From Clostridia bacterium (GTDB taxonomy: Bacteria > Bacillota > Clostridia > Oscillospirales > Acutalibacteraceae), in the NCBI GenBank assembly GCA_017403185.1, contig JAFQON010000036.1, positions 186,001 through 250,000 on the forward strand: a stretch of DNA of 64,000 nt, in the 5' to 3' direction. Positions 41,397 through 49,794 of the stretch are shown here, piece after piece. Numbering within the stretch: position 1 is the first letter of the stretch; every line of letters begins with the position of its first letter. The position numbers and the translations under genes are program-made. The notes beneath the pieces are model-generated. The model did no database searches and was not told where the DNA came from. It worked only from the letters and a program-made list of their open reading frames with translations.

Positions 41397-42863
41397 ATGG
41401 CAATTATCACAAGATGGCTTTCGGCAATTTTAGCGGTGCTCATCGGTCTGCCCACCCTTGTAACCGCAGTTTTTCAGAGCCTGACAAAAATCGGCTATGA
41501 CGAAAGACCAAGCGAATCAATCAGCGCAAATTTTCTTGAAGGCTCCGAGGATTTCATCAACGAAGCGAAGGCTGAATATTGGTCAGCAGGCTATGCCCGC
41601 AGAGTGCTCACCCCTGATGATATTGACAGCACAAGATACTTCCTCGGCGGATTTCTCAAATTCCCCGCTCAGGAGGCAACGGGTGTTGTTGATGATCTGT
41701 GCGTTAGAGCGGTTGTGCTTGACGATAACTCGGGCAGAGGTGCGGCTGCATTTGCATGGGTTGACGGAGTCGGCTTTATGAATGCAGATATAAAGGAAAT
41801 CCGCAAAAAGCTCAGCGACATCACGGGTGATGGCAAGCTGATAAGCATTGATGTGGGCTCAACCCACTGTCACAGCGGCATTGATACTCAGGGTCTGTGG
41901 GGCAACATACCCAAAAGCGGCAGAAATCAGGATTACATTGATTCAATCGTTGAAAAAGCAGCCGATGCAATAAGAGAGGCTTATAATAACCGCTGCGAGG
42001 GCACGCTTTATTATTCGGCAAAAGTCTGCCCCGAGATGTTCTCAGACGGCAGAGCCCCCTACTCGATTGACGAGAAAATTCACCTTTTCCGTTTTGTGCC
42101 CAACGGCAGCGGCAAAAAGGAGATTTATATTGCAAACTTCGGCGCTCACCCCATCAGCATGGGTTGGAGCAACACCGAAATATCGGGCGACTTCCCGTAT
42201 TACATCGAGCAGGCTGTGACAACCGAAAAGAATGCGGATTTCATCTTTGTTCAGGGCGCAATCGGCGGAGCAATTCACAGCAACATGGGTGTTGAAAACG
42301 GCATTCCCGCAGATTTGTCAAGCTACGAAAAGATGAAGGAATACAGCCTTCTTGTTGCCGATATTCTTTATGAGCTTGCAGAGAAAGGCGAGGCTGTTGA
42401 GCCCATTCTCAATGTGGCTCACGCTCAGGTTGATTTTGAGGTCAACAACTTTGTTTTCCTTCTTGCGGAGCGTGCGGGGCTTTGCAATGTCAAGGCGTTT
42501 AAGGAGAACGGCAAAATCTATCTCACAAGCGAAATCGGCTATGTTGAAATCGGAAAGAACATAAAAATAATCGAAGCTCCCGGCGAAGCGCTGCCCGAGC
42601 TTATTTACGGCAACTTCTTCTCAGCCGACGAAGCATACAACGGCACGGAATACCCCCATGCTGCGCTCAACACTTATTTCGGTGAGGGTGACGAGGTGCT
42701 TGTGTTCGGTCTGTGCAACGATGCAGTGGGCTACATTGTGCCCGATAACGATTATTCCGCTTCAAATGCCGAGGGTCATTATGAAGAAACCGTTTCAACC
42801 GGCTCATACTCCGCATCCGCATTTTCAACTGCATTTGAAAAGCTTATAAAGGCTTGGAGGTAA
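41397..42863 (+). CDS. Neutral-ceramidase-like (PF04734-type) exported protein, paralog 1
   Basis: A 488-residue protein with an N-terminal membrane or signal segment (about 8-27). The rest resembles the neutral/alkaline ceramidase N-terminal domain: GYARRVLTPDDI, RAVVLDDNSGRG, STHCHSGIDTQGLWG (156-169, zinc-type histidines), NFGAHPISMG with EISGDFPYYIE, and FVQGAIGGAI. True ceramidases hydrolyse N-acyl sphingosine; a bacterial gut protein linked to GH84 may instead cleave an amide or ester of a glycan or lipid. GGAGG precedes ATG 41397 and the next gene is a paralog. Confidence 0.78.
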   Translation: MAIITRWLSAILAVLIGLPTLVTAVFQSLTKIGYDERPSESISANFLEGSEDFINEAKAEYWSAGYARRVLTPDDIDSTRYFLGGFLKFPAQEATGVVDDLCVRAVVLDDNSGRGAAAFAWVDGVGFMNADIKEIRKKLSDITGDGKLISIDVGSTHCHSGIDTQGLWGNIPKSGRNQDYIDSIVEKAADAIREAYNNRCEGTLYYSAKVCPEMFSDGRAPYSIDEKIHLFRFVPNGSGKKEIYIANFGAHPISMGWSNTEISGDFPYYIEQAVTTEKNADFIFVQGAIGGAIHSNMGVENGIPADLSSYEKMKEYSLLVADILYELAEKGEAVEPILNVAHAQVDFEVNNFVFLLAERAGLCNVKAFKENGKIYLTSEIGYVEIGKNIKIIEAPGEALPELIYGNFFSADEAYNGTEYPHAALNTYFGEGDEVLVFGLCNDAVGYIVPDNDYSASNAEGHYEETVSTGSYSASAFSTAFEKLIKAWR

Positions 42864-42869
42864 TCCCGC

Positions 42870-44357
42870 ATGGCAGTTTTAAGATTTCTGGGGCTTCCGA
42901 ATCTCGTAAGAGGTATCATATCAGCCCTTTTATCACTCATTATTCTTGTAATGCCTGCTTCAATCTACACAACAGAAAAGGACACTTCAAAGTATATGCT
43001 TCCGGGTGACGAGAGCTTCTCTTATGAATCGGGTGAAAGCTGGACCGTCGGCTTTGCAAAATCAGTTCTCACGCCCGATGATATATCTGCAGACAAATAT
43101 TATATTGCAGGCTATAACACTGACAATCCCGCTCAGGATGTGCTCGACGATATGTACGCAAAAGCCGCTTATCTTGACGATAACACGGGCAGGGGCGGAG
43201 TTGTTATCTGCGCACTTGACAGCGTAGGAATCAGCCGTGCCGATATAAACGATATCAGACAGCTTGTTATTGAAAGCGGTAAAATTCCCGATGTCAAATC
43301 AATCAACATCTGCGCTACCCATTCTCATTCTTCAATTGACACTCAGGGATTATGGGGCTCTGCATTCTATTCCGACGGCAAAAATGATGAGTTCATGAAA
43401 AGCCTTAAAGAAAAAACCGCAGAAGCAATTATCGCTGCTTACGAAGCAAGGAAAGACGGAAAGCTTTATTTCGGCACTGCCGAAGCAGAGGGTTTGCAGA
43501 TTGATACAAGAACACCCGTTGATTTTGATTCAACAATCACACGAATCCGCTTTGAGCCTGCAGACGGCAGTGACGATACATATATAGTTAACTTTGCCTG
43601 CCACGCCGAATGTCTCGGAGCAAGAACAACCGTTGTCAGTGCAGATTTCCCCGCATACATGGAAAAGGAAATTGTTGAACAGACGGGCGGTGCTAATGTT
43701 GTTTTCATCAACGGCGCTGTCGGAGGGCTTATTACCTGCGAAAAGCTTGACGATGTGCTGCGCAACTTTGAGCTCGGTCTGGAGTATGTCAAGGAATTCG
43801 GCAAGGATGTGGGCGAAGCGGTTATGAGCATAAACAATGAAACCGAGCTCAGCCCGATTGTCAATATCAAGTCAAGGTCGGTCAGCGTTGTCTGCGATAA
43901 CACAGGGCTTCTTCTTATGCGTTTTCTCGGTGTGCTCAACAATGATATTGAAAAAACGGCAAATAACAAAATTTCAATCATTTCTGAGGTTTCATACATG
44001 GAGCTCGGCAGCAGGCAAATCGGAATTTATATGATTCCCGGCGAGCTTTTCCCCGAGCTTGAAAGCGGCGGCTTCCTTAAGGCGGCCGAAGCGGCAAACG
44101 GTGTTGATGCAAATTACAAAACACTTTCACAGATGGCTCGCTGCGAGCACAATTTTGTTCTCGGTCTGTGCAACGATGAGCTTGGCTACATCATTCCCGA
44201 AAACGATTTTATGCTTCATGAGTGGCTGCCCTATTTCAATATTCCCGAGGATTCCTTCGGCAGAAAGCACTATGAAGAAACAAATTCCGTCGGACCGCAA
44301 GCTGCCGGAGCGTTGCTCGAAGCAATGGACAGCATTATAAATTCACTCGGCAATTAA
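42870..44357 (+). CDS. Neutral-ceramidase-like (PF04734-type) exported protein, paralog 2
   Basis: A 495-residue tandem paralog with an N-terminal membrane segment (about 12-32). Aligning motifs: GFAKSVLTPDDI, YLDDNTGRGGVV, ATHSHSSIDTQGLWG (149-163), NFACHAECLG with VSADFPAYME, and FINGAVGGLI. The second His-containing loop is changed from AHPISMG to CHAECLG, so metal binding may differ. Its ribosome site GGAGG overlaps the upstream stop region, giving tight coupling. A terminator follows at 44376. Confidence 0.78.
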   Translation: MAVLRFLGLPNLVRGIISALLSLIILVMPASIYTTEKDTSKYMLPGDESFSYESGESWTVGFAKSVLTPDDISADKYYIAGYNTDNPAQDVLDDMYAKAAYLDDNTGRGGVVICALDSVGISRADINDIRQLVIESGKIPDVKSINICATHSHSSIDTQGLWGSAFYSDGKNDEFMKSLKEKTAEAIIAAYEARKDGKLYFGTAEAEGLQIDTRTPVDFDSTITRIRFEPADGSDDTYIVNFACHAECLGARTTVVSADFPAYMEKEIVEQTGGANVVFINGAVGGLITCEKLDDVLRNFELGLEYVKEFGKDVGEAVMSINNETELSPIVNIKSRSVSVVCDNTGLLLMRFLGVLNNDIEKTANNKISIISEVSYMELGSRQIGIYMIPGELFPELESGGFLKAAEAANGVDANYKTLSQMARCEHNFVLGLCNDELGYIIPENDFMLHEWLPYFNIPEDSFGRKHYEETNSVGPQAAGALLEAMDSIINSLGN

Positions 44358-44375
44358 AATTACACAACAAGCAAA

Positions 44376-44401
44376 ACGGCTGCCTCAAGAGAGACAGCCG
44401 T
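44376..44401. terminator. Bidirectional terminator between ceramidase-like and GH39-like genes
   Basis: Stem ACGGCTGCCTC/GAGACAGCCGT (one mismatch) with an AAGA loop, flanked by A- and T-rich sequence between convergent genes. Confidence 0.75.
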
Positions 44402-44442
44402 TATTATTTGTGACGAGATTTTTCGTTTATGTTTCAGCGGTT

Positions 44443-46119
44443 TTATTGACAATCGGGTTTTATTTCATAGAACACAACTGCGTGGGGGTCAAGGGTGATA
44501 TCAAGCTTGATTTCGCCGTTTTCAACCGTTGCGGTCTGTTCGGTGGGCACAAGCTTTGAGCATTCATAATACTTATCACGAAGCTCGTTGAAATAAATCT
44601 CTCTTGCCTCGGGGTCGGAGAGTGTGGTGGGGTTGTCGATTATCGGGTCGTCGGGTGACCAGGCGAAGCAGTCGTCGCCGATGCCGTACTTCACTCTGTC
44701 CTCCTGCCACTCGTCAAAATAATTGCAGTCATCGTCTATCACATAGGCGGTGATTTTCACTTTCTGACCGTTGAATTGGGGCATCTTGACAGTGAAGCTG
44801 AGGTCTGCGGGAGCGGTGTAATCAACCTTATTCTTGAAATTATACGCCATAATGTGAAGTGTGTTTGTGTCCTCATTAAAGGCGGAAACCGCATCAACCT
44901 CGGCAAACGGAACAAGACCGAAACGGGTTTTCTTTGTTTCCGCAAGCTTTGCGCCGCCGAATTTTGCCGCATTGCGTGCCACATGGTAGCTCACTGTGGG
45001 GTTGCCGTCAAGCAGACCGTTTGAAAGATAATACCACGAAGAAAAATAGTTGATGTCATTCTCAAACATCGTTTTATACATTCTTGCATCATAGCCTGCC
45101 TGATATGTATATCCGCAGGTTCTCGAAAGAAGCTGGTCGTCGATTGCGCCGCTTGTATTTCCGCAGAGAATCCGACCCTCGTCAATGCCGAAAATCAAAT
45201 CATTGAGCCCGTATTTCTTTGCGGTTGAGCGAAGGTAATCTATTGTTTGTGCAAGGGTTTTGCCGTCGGTATAATCACCGGGTGTGCTGTCATAAAACGA
45301 AGCGGAAAGATAGCAGAGTCTTGACCCTTTTTTGCCTGTTTTATAGTTTGTGCCCTCGGCGCAGTGCCTGATGAAATATGCCTCATCCCACAGACCCTCG
45401 GTAACGGTCATGGAATGTGCGCCCACGAAAACTTCGCCGATAACATCAACGAGAGCCGCCACGGTGTAATCATAGAGCTTGCAGTATTCGACGGCAGATT
45501 CATCGGGGTCGCCGCTGTTTGCCATGAACCACGAAGCGTTTTCGTATTCGGTCATAACGCCGAAACGCCATGTGAGCACCTCGTCTTTGCCGAATTCGTC
45601 AACGAGTGCCTGAGCGATGGCGGCAATATAATTATAGTATACATTATAGTCATCGGGGGGATAGATGTTTGTGTCAAACTCCGCATCCGTATTTGCTTTT
45701 GCGGAATATTTAAGGGGCACGCTGCCGAGCTTTAAAAACGGCTTTGCGCCGAGCTCAAGAACGCCTGCGCAGTTGTTGATGAGCGTTGAAAAATCGTAGT
45801 CGTCAAGCACGCTTCTGTCAAGCGGGTCAACGAATAAATCTCTGTCAGCGTTGCCTCCCGTGCACTGCATGAATTGAACATAATTGACGAACTCAAAAAT
45901 GTCATATTCGGCGTTGTTTTTCGCTCCGACAAACGGATTGCCGTCGATTGACCAGATGTTGACATTGCTTGCGGGGTTTGCAAGCACCCTGCCGCACTGA
46001 GAAGCATCCACGGTAAATGCGTGATTGTTAACAAGGTCGGTAATCTCAGCCGAAAGCGTGCCGAAAAATCCTATTATCGCCGCCAGCATTGCGGCAAAAA
46101 ACTGTTTTATTGATGCCAT
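44443..46119 (-). CDS. GH39-like glycoside hydrolase, exported
   Basis: A 558-residue protein with a signal-like N-terminus (about 5-24). The barrel part contains TWRFGVMTEYENASWF near 185-200, where the Glu pair would hold the acid/base, and DLIFGIDEGRIL near 320, where Glu would be the nucleophile, as in GH39 beta-xylosidases and relatives. The C-terminal region is a beta-sandwich ending DPHAVVFYEI, typical of clan GH-A accessory domains. Substrate unknown. Its start lies 11 bases behind the methyltransferase stop, with AAGGAG overlapping that region, and I see no separate promoter. Confidence 0.7.
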   Translation of the reverse strand: MASIKQFFAAMLAAIIGFFGTLSAEITDLVNNHAFTVDASQCGRVLANPASNVNIWSIDGNPFVGAKNNAEYDIFEFVNYVQFMQCTGGNADRDLFVDPLDRSVLDDYDFSTLINNCAGVLELGAKPFLKLGSVPLKYSAKANTDAEFDTNIYPPDDYNVYYNYIAAIAQALVDEFGKDEVLTWRFGVMTEYENASWFMANSGDPDESAVEYCKLYDYTVAALVDVIGEVFVGAHSMTVTEGLWDEAYFIRHCAEGTNYKTGKKGSRLCYLSASFYDSTPGDYTDGKTLAQTIDYLRSTAKKYGLNDLIFGIDEGRILCGNTSGAIDDQLLSRTCGYTYQAGYDARMYKTMFENDINYFSSWYYLSNGLLDGNPTVSYHVARNAAKFGGAKLAETKKTRFGLVPFAEVDAVSAFNEDTNTLHIMAYNFKNKVDYTAPADLSFTVKMPQFNGQKVKITAYVIDDDCNYFDEWQEDRVKYGIGDDCFAWSPDDPIIDNPTTLSDPEAREIYFNELRDKYYECSKLVPTEQTATVENGEIKLDITLDPHAVVFYEIKPDCQ

Positions 46120-46130
46120 AATAATTCTCC

Positions 46131-46877
46131 TTACTTTCTGAATACAAACAGGTACTCGTGTGCTATAAGCAAAAAATTATATTTAACACTATTTGTTTTC
46201 CAGTAACCCGTTGCTTTACAATTATGCTGTTCTTTGATTATCAGCTCTTTCAGTTTGAATCCTGCATTCTGAAAGGCTTTCATTACATCAAATGACATAG
46301 GTATCATATGACCTTTTTGACGAGTATCACCCATAAGGACAGCACAGAATTTATCTTTTTTCAGAACACGGTAGCTTTCAGTTGCAACCGTGTTCATTTC
46401 TTTTATGAAATCTTTTACTTTCAGCAAAGATAAATCTTCGGGAATATCTTCACTATATTGAATAATATCCGCATAAGGTGGATGAGTGCAAATTAAATCA
46501 ATACTTTCATCAGGAAGAAAATCAAGATTTCTTGCATCACCTTTACGGATATACACTTTACCATTTGCACCCTCATGTTCAAAATCTGTCTTTTCCTTGC
46601 ATCTTGTAAGAGCAACATCATTTACATCAACACCGACAATATCACGGTTGAGTAGTTTTGCTTCAACAAGAGTTGTGCCTCCGCCTGCAAACTGGTCAAG
46701 AACCATATCTCCTTCTTGAGAATATCGGAGTATTATATTTCGAGGAATATACGGCGACCAGTTACCACGCCATTTAGCATCGTGAGTAGCCCAATCTCCA
46801 CGTTTTGGAAATGACCAATGAGTTGTCATTTCAAGCTCGAAATCTTCGGGTTCCCACTTGGTTATTTTCTTTGCCAT
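46131..46877 (-). CDS. DNA N6-adenine/N4-cytosine methyltransferase (second methylase of the RM system)
   Basis: A 248-residue SAM-dependent DNA methyltransferase. Motif I is DQFAGGGTTLVEAKLLNRDIVGVD near 60-83, motif IV is CTHPPYADI near 130, with Thr-His before PPY rather than Asp. DpnII-type systems often carry two methylases, and this may be the second one. It overlaps the endonuclease gene by one base (TAATG). AT-rich like the rest of the island. Confidence 0.85.
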   Translation of the reverse strand: MAKKITKWEPEDFELEMTTHWSFPKRGDWATHDAKWRGNWSPYIPRNIILRYSQEGDMVLDQFAGGGTTLVEAKLLNRDIVGVDVNDVALTRCKEKTDFEHEGANGKVYIRKGDARNLDFLPDESIDLICTHPPYADIIQYSEDIPEDLSLLKVKDFIKEMNTVATESYRVLKKDKFCAVLMGDTRQKGHMIPMSFDVMKAFQNAGFKLKELIIKEQHNCKATGYWKTNSVKYNFLLIAHEYLFVFRK

Positions 46878-47734
46878 TATTTGAAAACCTCACCAATAAT
46901 ACCATTCTCTAAATCCTTAATGTTATAAATGTGTTCCATAACATCGAAAGTTTCTTCCAGGTTATTTCTTGCGCTTATCCAACCTTTACCGTCTGTAAAC
47001 CAAACAAAAGTAAATCCGTCAATAGTATCTGTTTCCCATGCAAGAGTTTTATAGCTTCGAGCTGTTTCATTAAGTTTACTTCCGTTGCTGCCATAGAAGT
47101 TGGTTTCTATGCCGTAAATCATATTATCGGTTTTAACTACAAAATCAAAGCGTTTTTCCATTTTGCCTTTATTTGAAATAGCTGATAAATCAATGTTCCA
47201 CTTATCTGTGATTTGATGAATATACATTTCTTTGAAGTAGTTTTCTTCTTTTATAAATCCTGCTTTTTCAATGAAGCCTTCCACTAAATCTTCCATAAGG
47301 TGACCGCCACGATTCTTGCGACCGTTAGAATCAAGACCAGTTTCAACACCTGTTGCATAGTCAACAAGATTACTGATTATATGATTTTCAATCAAATCAA
47401 ACAGACCTGTTTTTTTCATAAAGATTTTGTACTGCTCAACAGAAAGTGTCTGCTTGTTGAATGTGTATGTAAATGCACCGTCTTTATCAATTGCGTAAAT
47501 TTCATTTGCTCTTACAGCCAAAAGAAGAGGAACACATTTCAAGACATTGGGATAATTGGCAATTAATTTTTCAAAATCACTTTCAATATTTTTTGAGCCT
47601 ATCAATGAATTCAAAATGTTGAGTTCAACTTTTATTCCGTCAATATTACGGTGTACTTTTTCGAAATCAATATAATATCCGTAGTCAGAAATGCTGTCAC
47701 GAAAACCTGCTAACCAAGTGTTAAAGTCCCTCAT
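46877..47734 (-). CDS. DpnII/MboI-type restriction endonuclease (GATC)
   Basis: A 285-residue protein resembling the DpnII family: YGYYIDFEKVHRNIDGIKVELNILNSLIGSKNIESDF is split here as the N-terminal helical part, then VPLLLAVRANEI near 70-82, NRGGHLMEDLVEGFIEKAG near 140 and KRFDFVVKTDNMIYGIETNFYG near 195-215. The last segment has the Asp and Glu of a PD-(D/E)xK-like site with E-T-N. It would cut unmodified GATC. It lies 12 bases after the Dam gene, with AAGGAG. Confidence 0.88.
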   Translation of the reverse strand: MRDFNTWLAGFRDSISDYGYYIDFEKVHRNIDGIKVELNILNSLIGSKNIESDFEKLIANYPNVLKCVPLLLAVRANEIYAIDKDGAFTYTFNKQTLSVEQYKIFMKKTGLFDLIENHIISNLVDYATGVETGLDSNGRKNRGGHLMEDLVEGFIEKAGFIKEENYFKEMYIHQITDKWNIDLSAISNKGKMEKRFDFVVKTDNMIYGIETNFYGSNGSKLNETARSYKTLAWETDTIDGFTFVWFTDGKGWISARNNLEETFDVMEHIYNIKDLENGIIGEVFK

Positions 47735-47745
47735 ATCAGTTCTCC

Positions 47746-48813
47746 TTAAAAGTTTGAAATTAAAAGCTCTTTAACCGTACCTCTGTTTTTGCTGTTGCTG
47801 TTAATCATTCTTACAGCATCAACTCTTGCTATGTTATGTGATGAATAGATTTCTTCGAAGAAATCATCTTCTTCATTTGCATTTTTAGGATCTGAATTAC
47901 TAACAACAATCTTTGCACCTTTTTTATCCATTTCATCAACAAATCTTGCAAGGTCTTTCTGTGCTTCATCATCAAACAAAGCCTCTGTATATGCAGTAAA
48001 TCCGGCTGTTTCGGTCAGAGGTCTGTAAGGTGGATCAAAATAAACAAAGGTGTGATCGTCAATGAAATCTGCCGATTCTCTGTAATCACCGCATACGATG
48101 TGAACATGCTGAAGTTTATCAGATACAGCAGTTAAATTCTTTTCATCGCAAATCAAAGGATTTTTATATGCACCCATAGGAACATTGAACTGTCCCTTTT
48201 TATTTACTCTATAGAGACCATTAAAACAAGTTTTGTTAAGGAAAATCATAAGTGCTGCTGTTTCAACATTAAATATGTTTGTGCTTTTAAGATGGTTGAA
48301 TCTTTCTCTTTGAAGATAGTAGTAATCTTTTCTGTGCTCGTCATCTAAAGGTAAAAATTCATTCTGCAATTTATTGAGTATGGCAATCAGGCTATCCACA
48401 TCATCGCGAATAACTTTGTATGTGTTCATCAATTCTGCGTTTTTATCGTTGATATAGATTTCTTTTAAATCATATTTGCTTAGAATGTCAAACAAAACTG
48501 CTCCGCCACCAACGAGAGGCTCTGCATATTTTGTGAAATTGGAATCAGCAAAAGGATAGTATTTTTCTATTTCCTTGAGAAGCTGACCTTTACCCCCTGC
48601 CCATTTTAAAAAAGGCTTTACAGATTTTTCTTCGGTCTTTGTATATCTCAATGTTCTTGCATCTTCGGGTTTAGTTGCATCAATAGGAATAATCCACATA
48701 TTGCCGAGCATTGCTGCATTGTCAATTCGGTTTTCCCTGCAAAGAGTTATAACTCGTCTATGGGATATATTCCATTTTTCAGCAGCCTCATTTGCGGTCA
48801 TAAAAGCTAACAT
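47746..48813 (-). CDS. dam: Dam-type DNA adenine methylase with N-terminal helix-turn-helix
   Basis: About 355 residues. The C-terminal 285 residues are a Dam-class N6-adenine methylase: PFLKWAGGKGQLL near 66, EPLVGGGAVLFDI, FLNKTCFNGLYRVN and FVYFDPPYRPL (DPPY). The N-terminal 50 residues (MTANEAAEKWNISHRRVITLCRENRI is its helix-turn-helix stretch, with NMWIIP after) look like an excisionase-type DNA-binding domain, so the protein may also regulate its operon. It protects GATC from the downstream DpnII-like nuclease. ATG 48813 follows GAGGTG; GTG 48822 is open too. Confidence 0.92.
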   Translation of the reverse strand: MLAFMTANEAAEKWNISHRRVITLCRENRIDNAAMLGNMWIIPIDATKPEDARTLRYTKTEEKSVKPFLKWAGGKGQLLKEIEKYYPFADSNFTKYAEPLVGGGAVLFDILSKYDLKEIYINDKNAELMNTYKVIRDDVDSLIAILNKLQNEFLPLDDEHRKDYYYLQRERFNHLKSTNIFNVETAALMIFLNKTCFNGLYRVNKKGQFNVPMGAYKNPLICDEKNLTAVSDKLQHVHIVCGDYRESADFIDDHTFVYFDPPYRPLTETAGFTAYTEALFDDEAQKDLARFVDEMDKKGAKIVVSNSDPKNANEEDDFFEEIYSSHNIARVDAVRMINSNSKNRGTVKELLISNF

Positions 48814-48842
48814 GATTTTCACCTCAAATAGTTATTGTTATA

Positions 48843-48871
48843 ATTATATTCCATAGCTGGAACAAAAGCAA
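48843..48871 (-). promoter_or_regulatory. Promoter of the restriction-modification operon
   Basis: Minus-strand TTGCTT (48871-48866), 17-base spacer, TATAAT (48848-48843), 29 bases before ATG 48813. Confidence 0.65.
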
Positions 48872-48886
48872 TACCACAAAACAAAA

Positions 48887-48908
48887 AATCCGTCAAAAGT
48901 GACGGATT
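48887..48908 (-). terminator. Terminator of the metallophosphatase gene
   Basis: Perfect 9-bp stem AATCCGTCA/TGACGGATT, read on the minus strand into TTTTTTGTTTTG. It isolates the metallophosphatase from the RM promoter. Confidence 0.8.
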
Positions 48909-48914
48909 AATTTT

Positions 48915-49607
48915 TTACCTCTGCACCTCGCCGGTTATGGTGTTAATGACATTGTAATAAACGGCGACATGGGAGTTTGAGATGTATTTATCAAGGTGCA
49001 TCGAGCCGAAAAACCAGCGTCTGAAGCGGCAGGCTTCGGAAAGCTCCTCAAGATAGGTGTTCAGACCCGTAACGCTTGCGGTTTCGCTGTCCTTGAGTTT
49101 TAAAAAGCTCTTTATTTTCATAGGCGGCTCGTGGGTGATTACATAATCCACAACGCAGTTGAGTTTTTCAAGATTTGCGGCGCCCTCGAGCAGCTCTTCA
49201 CGGCTCGGGAATTCGTATTTTGACCACGCATTCTCCTCAAAACGGATATCGATATCAGGGCTTTCGCCGCCGCCCATCGTGAAATAGGTCATATTGTCAA
49301 TCCTGAAAATCTGACCCCTCATCAGGTGGTAAAGATTGCCGCAGATGTTGTGCACCTTGCCGCCGTTCCATTCGGTTACGGGGTAGGCGTTGAGCAGCTC
49401 AAAATTCTCGTGTGTGCCGTCAACGAAGCACACATTGAACTTTTTGTTGCCGAGCTTTTTGAGGATTTTCTGCTCGATTTTGCTGTTATCCCACACAAAG
49501 CCGAAATCGCCGCAGACTATCAGAGTGTCGCCCTTTTTGAGCTGTTTTATTGCAGGTGAATCAAAGCGTGAGATATCGCCGTGCATATCACCGGTTATAT
49601 ATACCAT
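48915..49607 (-). CDS. Calcineurin-like metallophosphoesterase
   Basis: A 230-residue phosphoesterase with the metal-site blocks in order: GDMHGD (6-11), VCGDFGFVWDN, DGTHENFELL (GNHE variant), VITHEPP and GSMHLDKY (GHxH variant with Met-His). It is cytoplasmic by lack of a signal. The substrate is unknown; phage and bacterial relatives include Ser/Thr phosphatases and nucleotide phosphatases. AAAGGAG precedes ATG 49607, and a TATAAT lies at 49638-49633 on the minus strand. Confidence 0.88.
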   Translation of the reverse strand: MVYITGDMHGDISRFDSPAIKQLKKGDTLIVCGDFGFVWDNSKIEQKILKKLGNKKFNVCFVDGTHENFELLNAYPVTEWNGGKVHNICGNLYHLMRGQIFRIDNMTYFTMGGGESPDIDIRFEENAWSKYEFPSREELLEGAANLEKLNCVVDYVITHEPPMKIKSFLKLKDSETASVTGLNTYLEELSEACRFRRWFFGSMHLDKYISNSHVAVYYNVINTITGEVQR

Positions 49608-49740
49608 AAAAAGTGCTCCTTTGAAATTTACAATTATATATCAATCATATATGAAAATCTCAAAAAAATCAAGGCGGATATTATGAATTTATCCGTTAAA
49701 ATAAAATTCACACACAAAGCCCTTTATTTATTTGAGTTCT

Positions 49741-49751
49741 TGTGATATAAT
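49741..49751 (+). promoter_or_regulatory. Extended -10 promoter of the DD-carboxypeptidase gene
   Basis: TGTGATATAAT, 44 bases before ATG 49795; identical to three other elements in the window. Confidence 0.55.
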
Positions 49752-49794
49752 TACTTTCGTCTACGGCAAAATTTTAGATTTACGGTGTAGTGAT

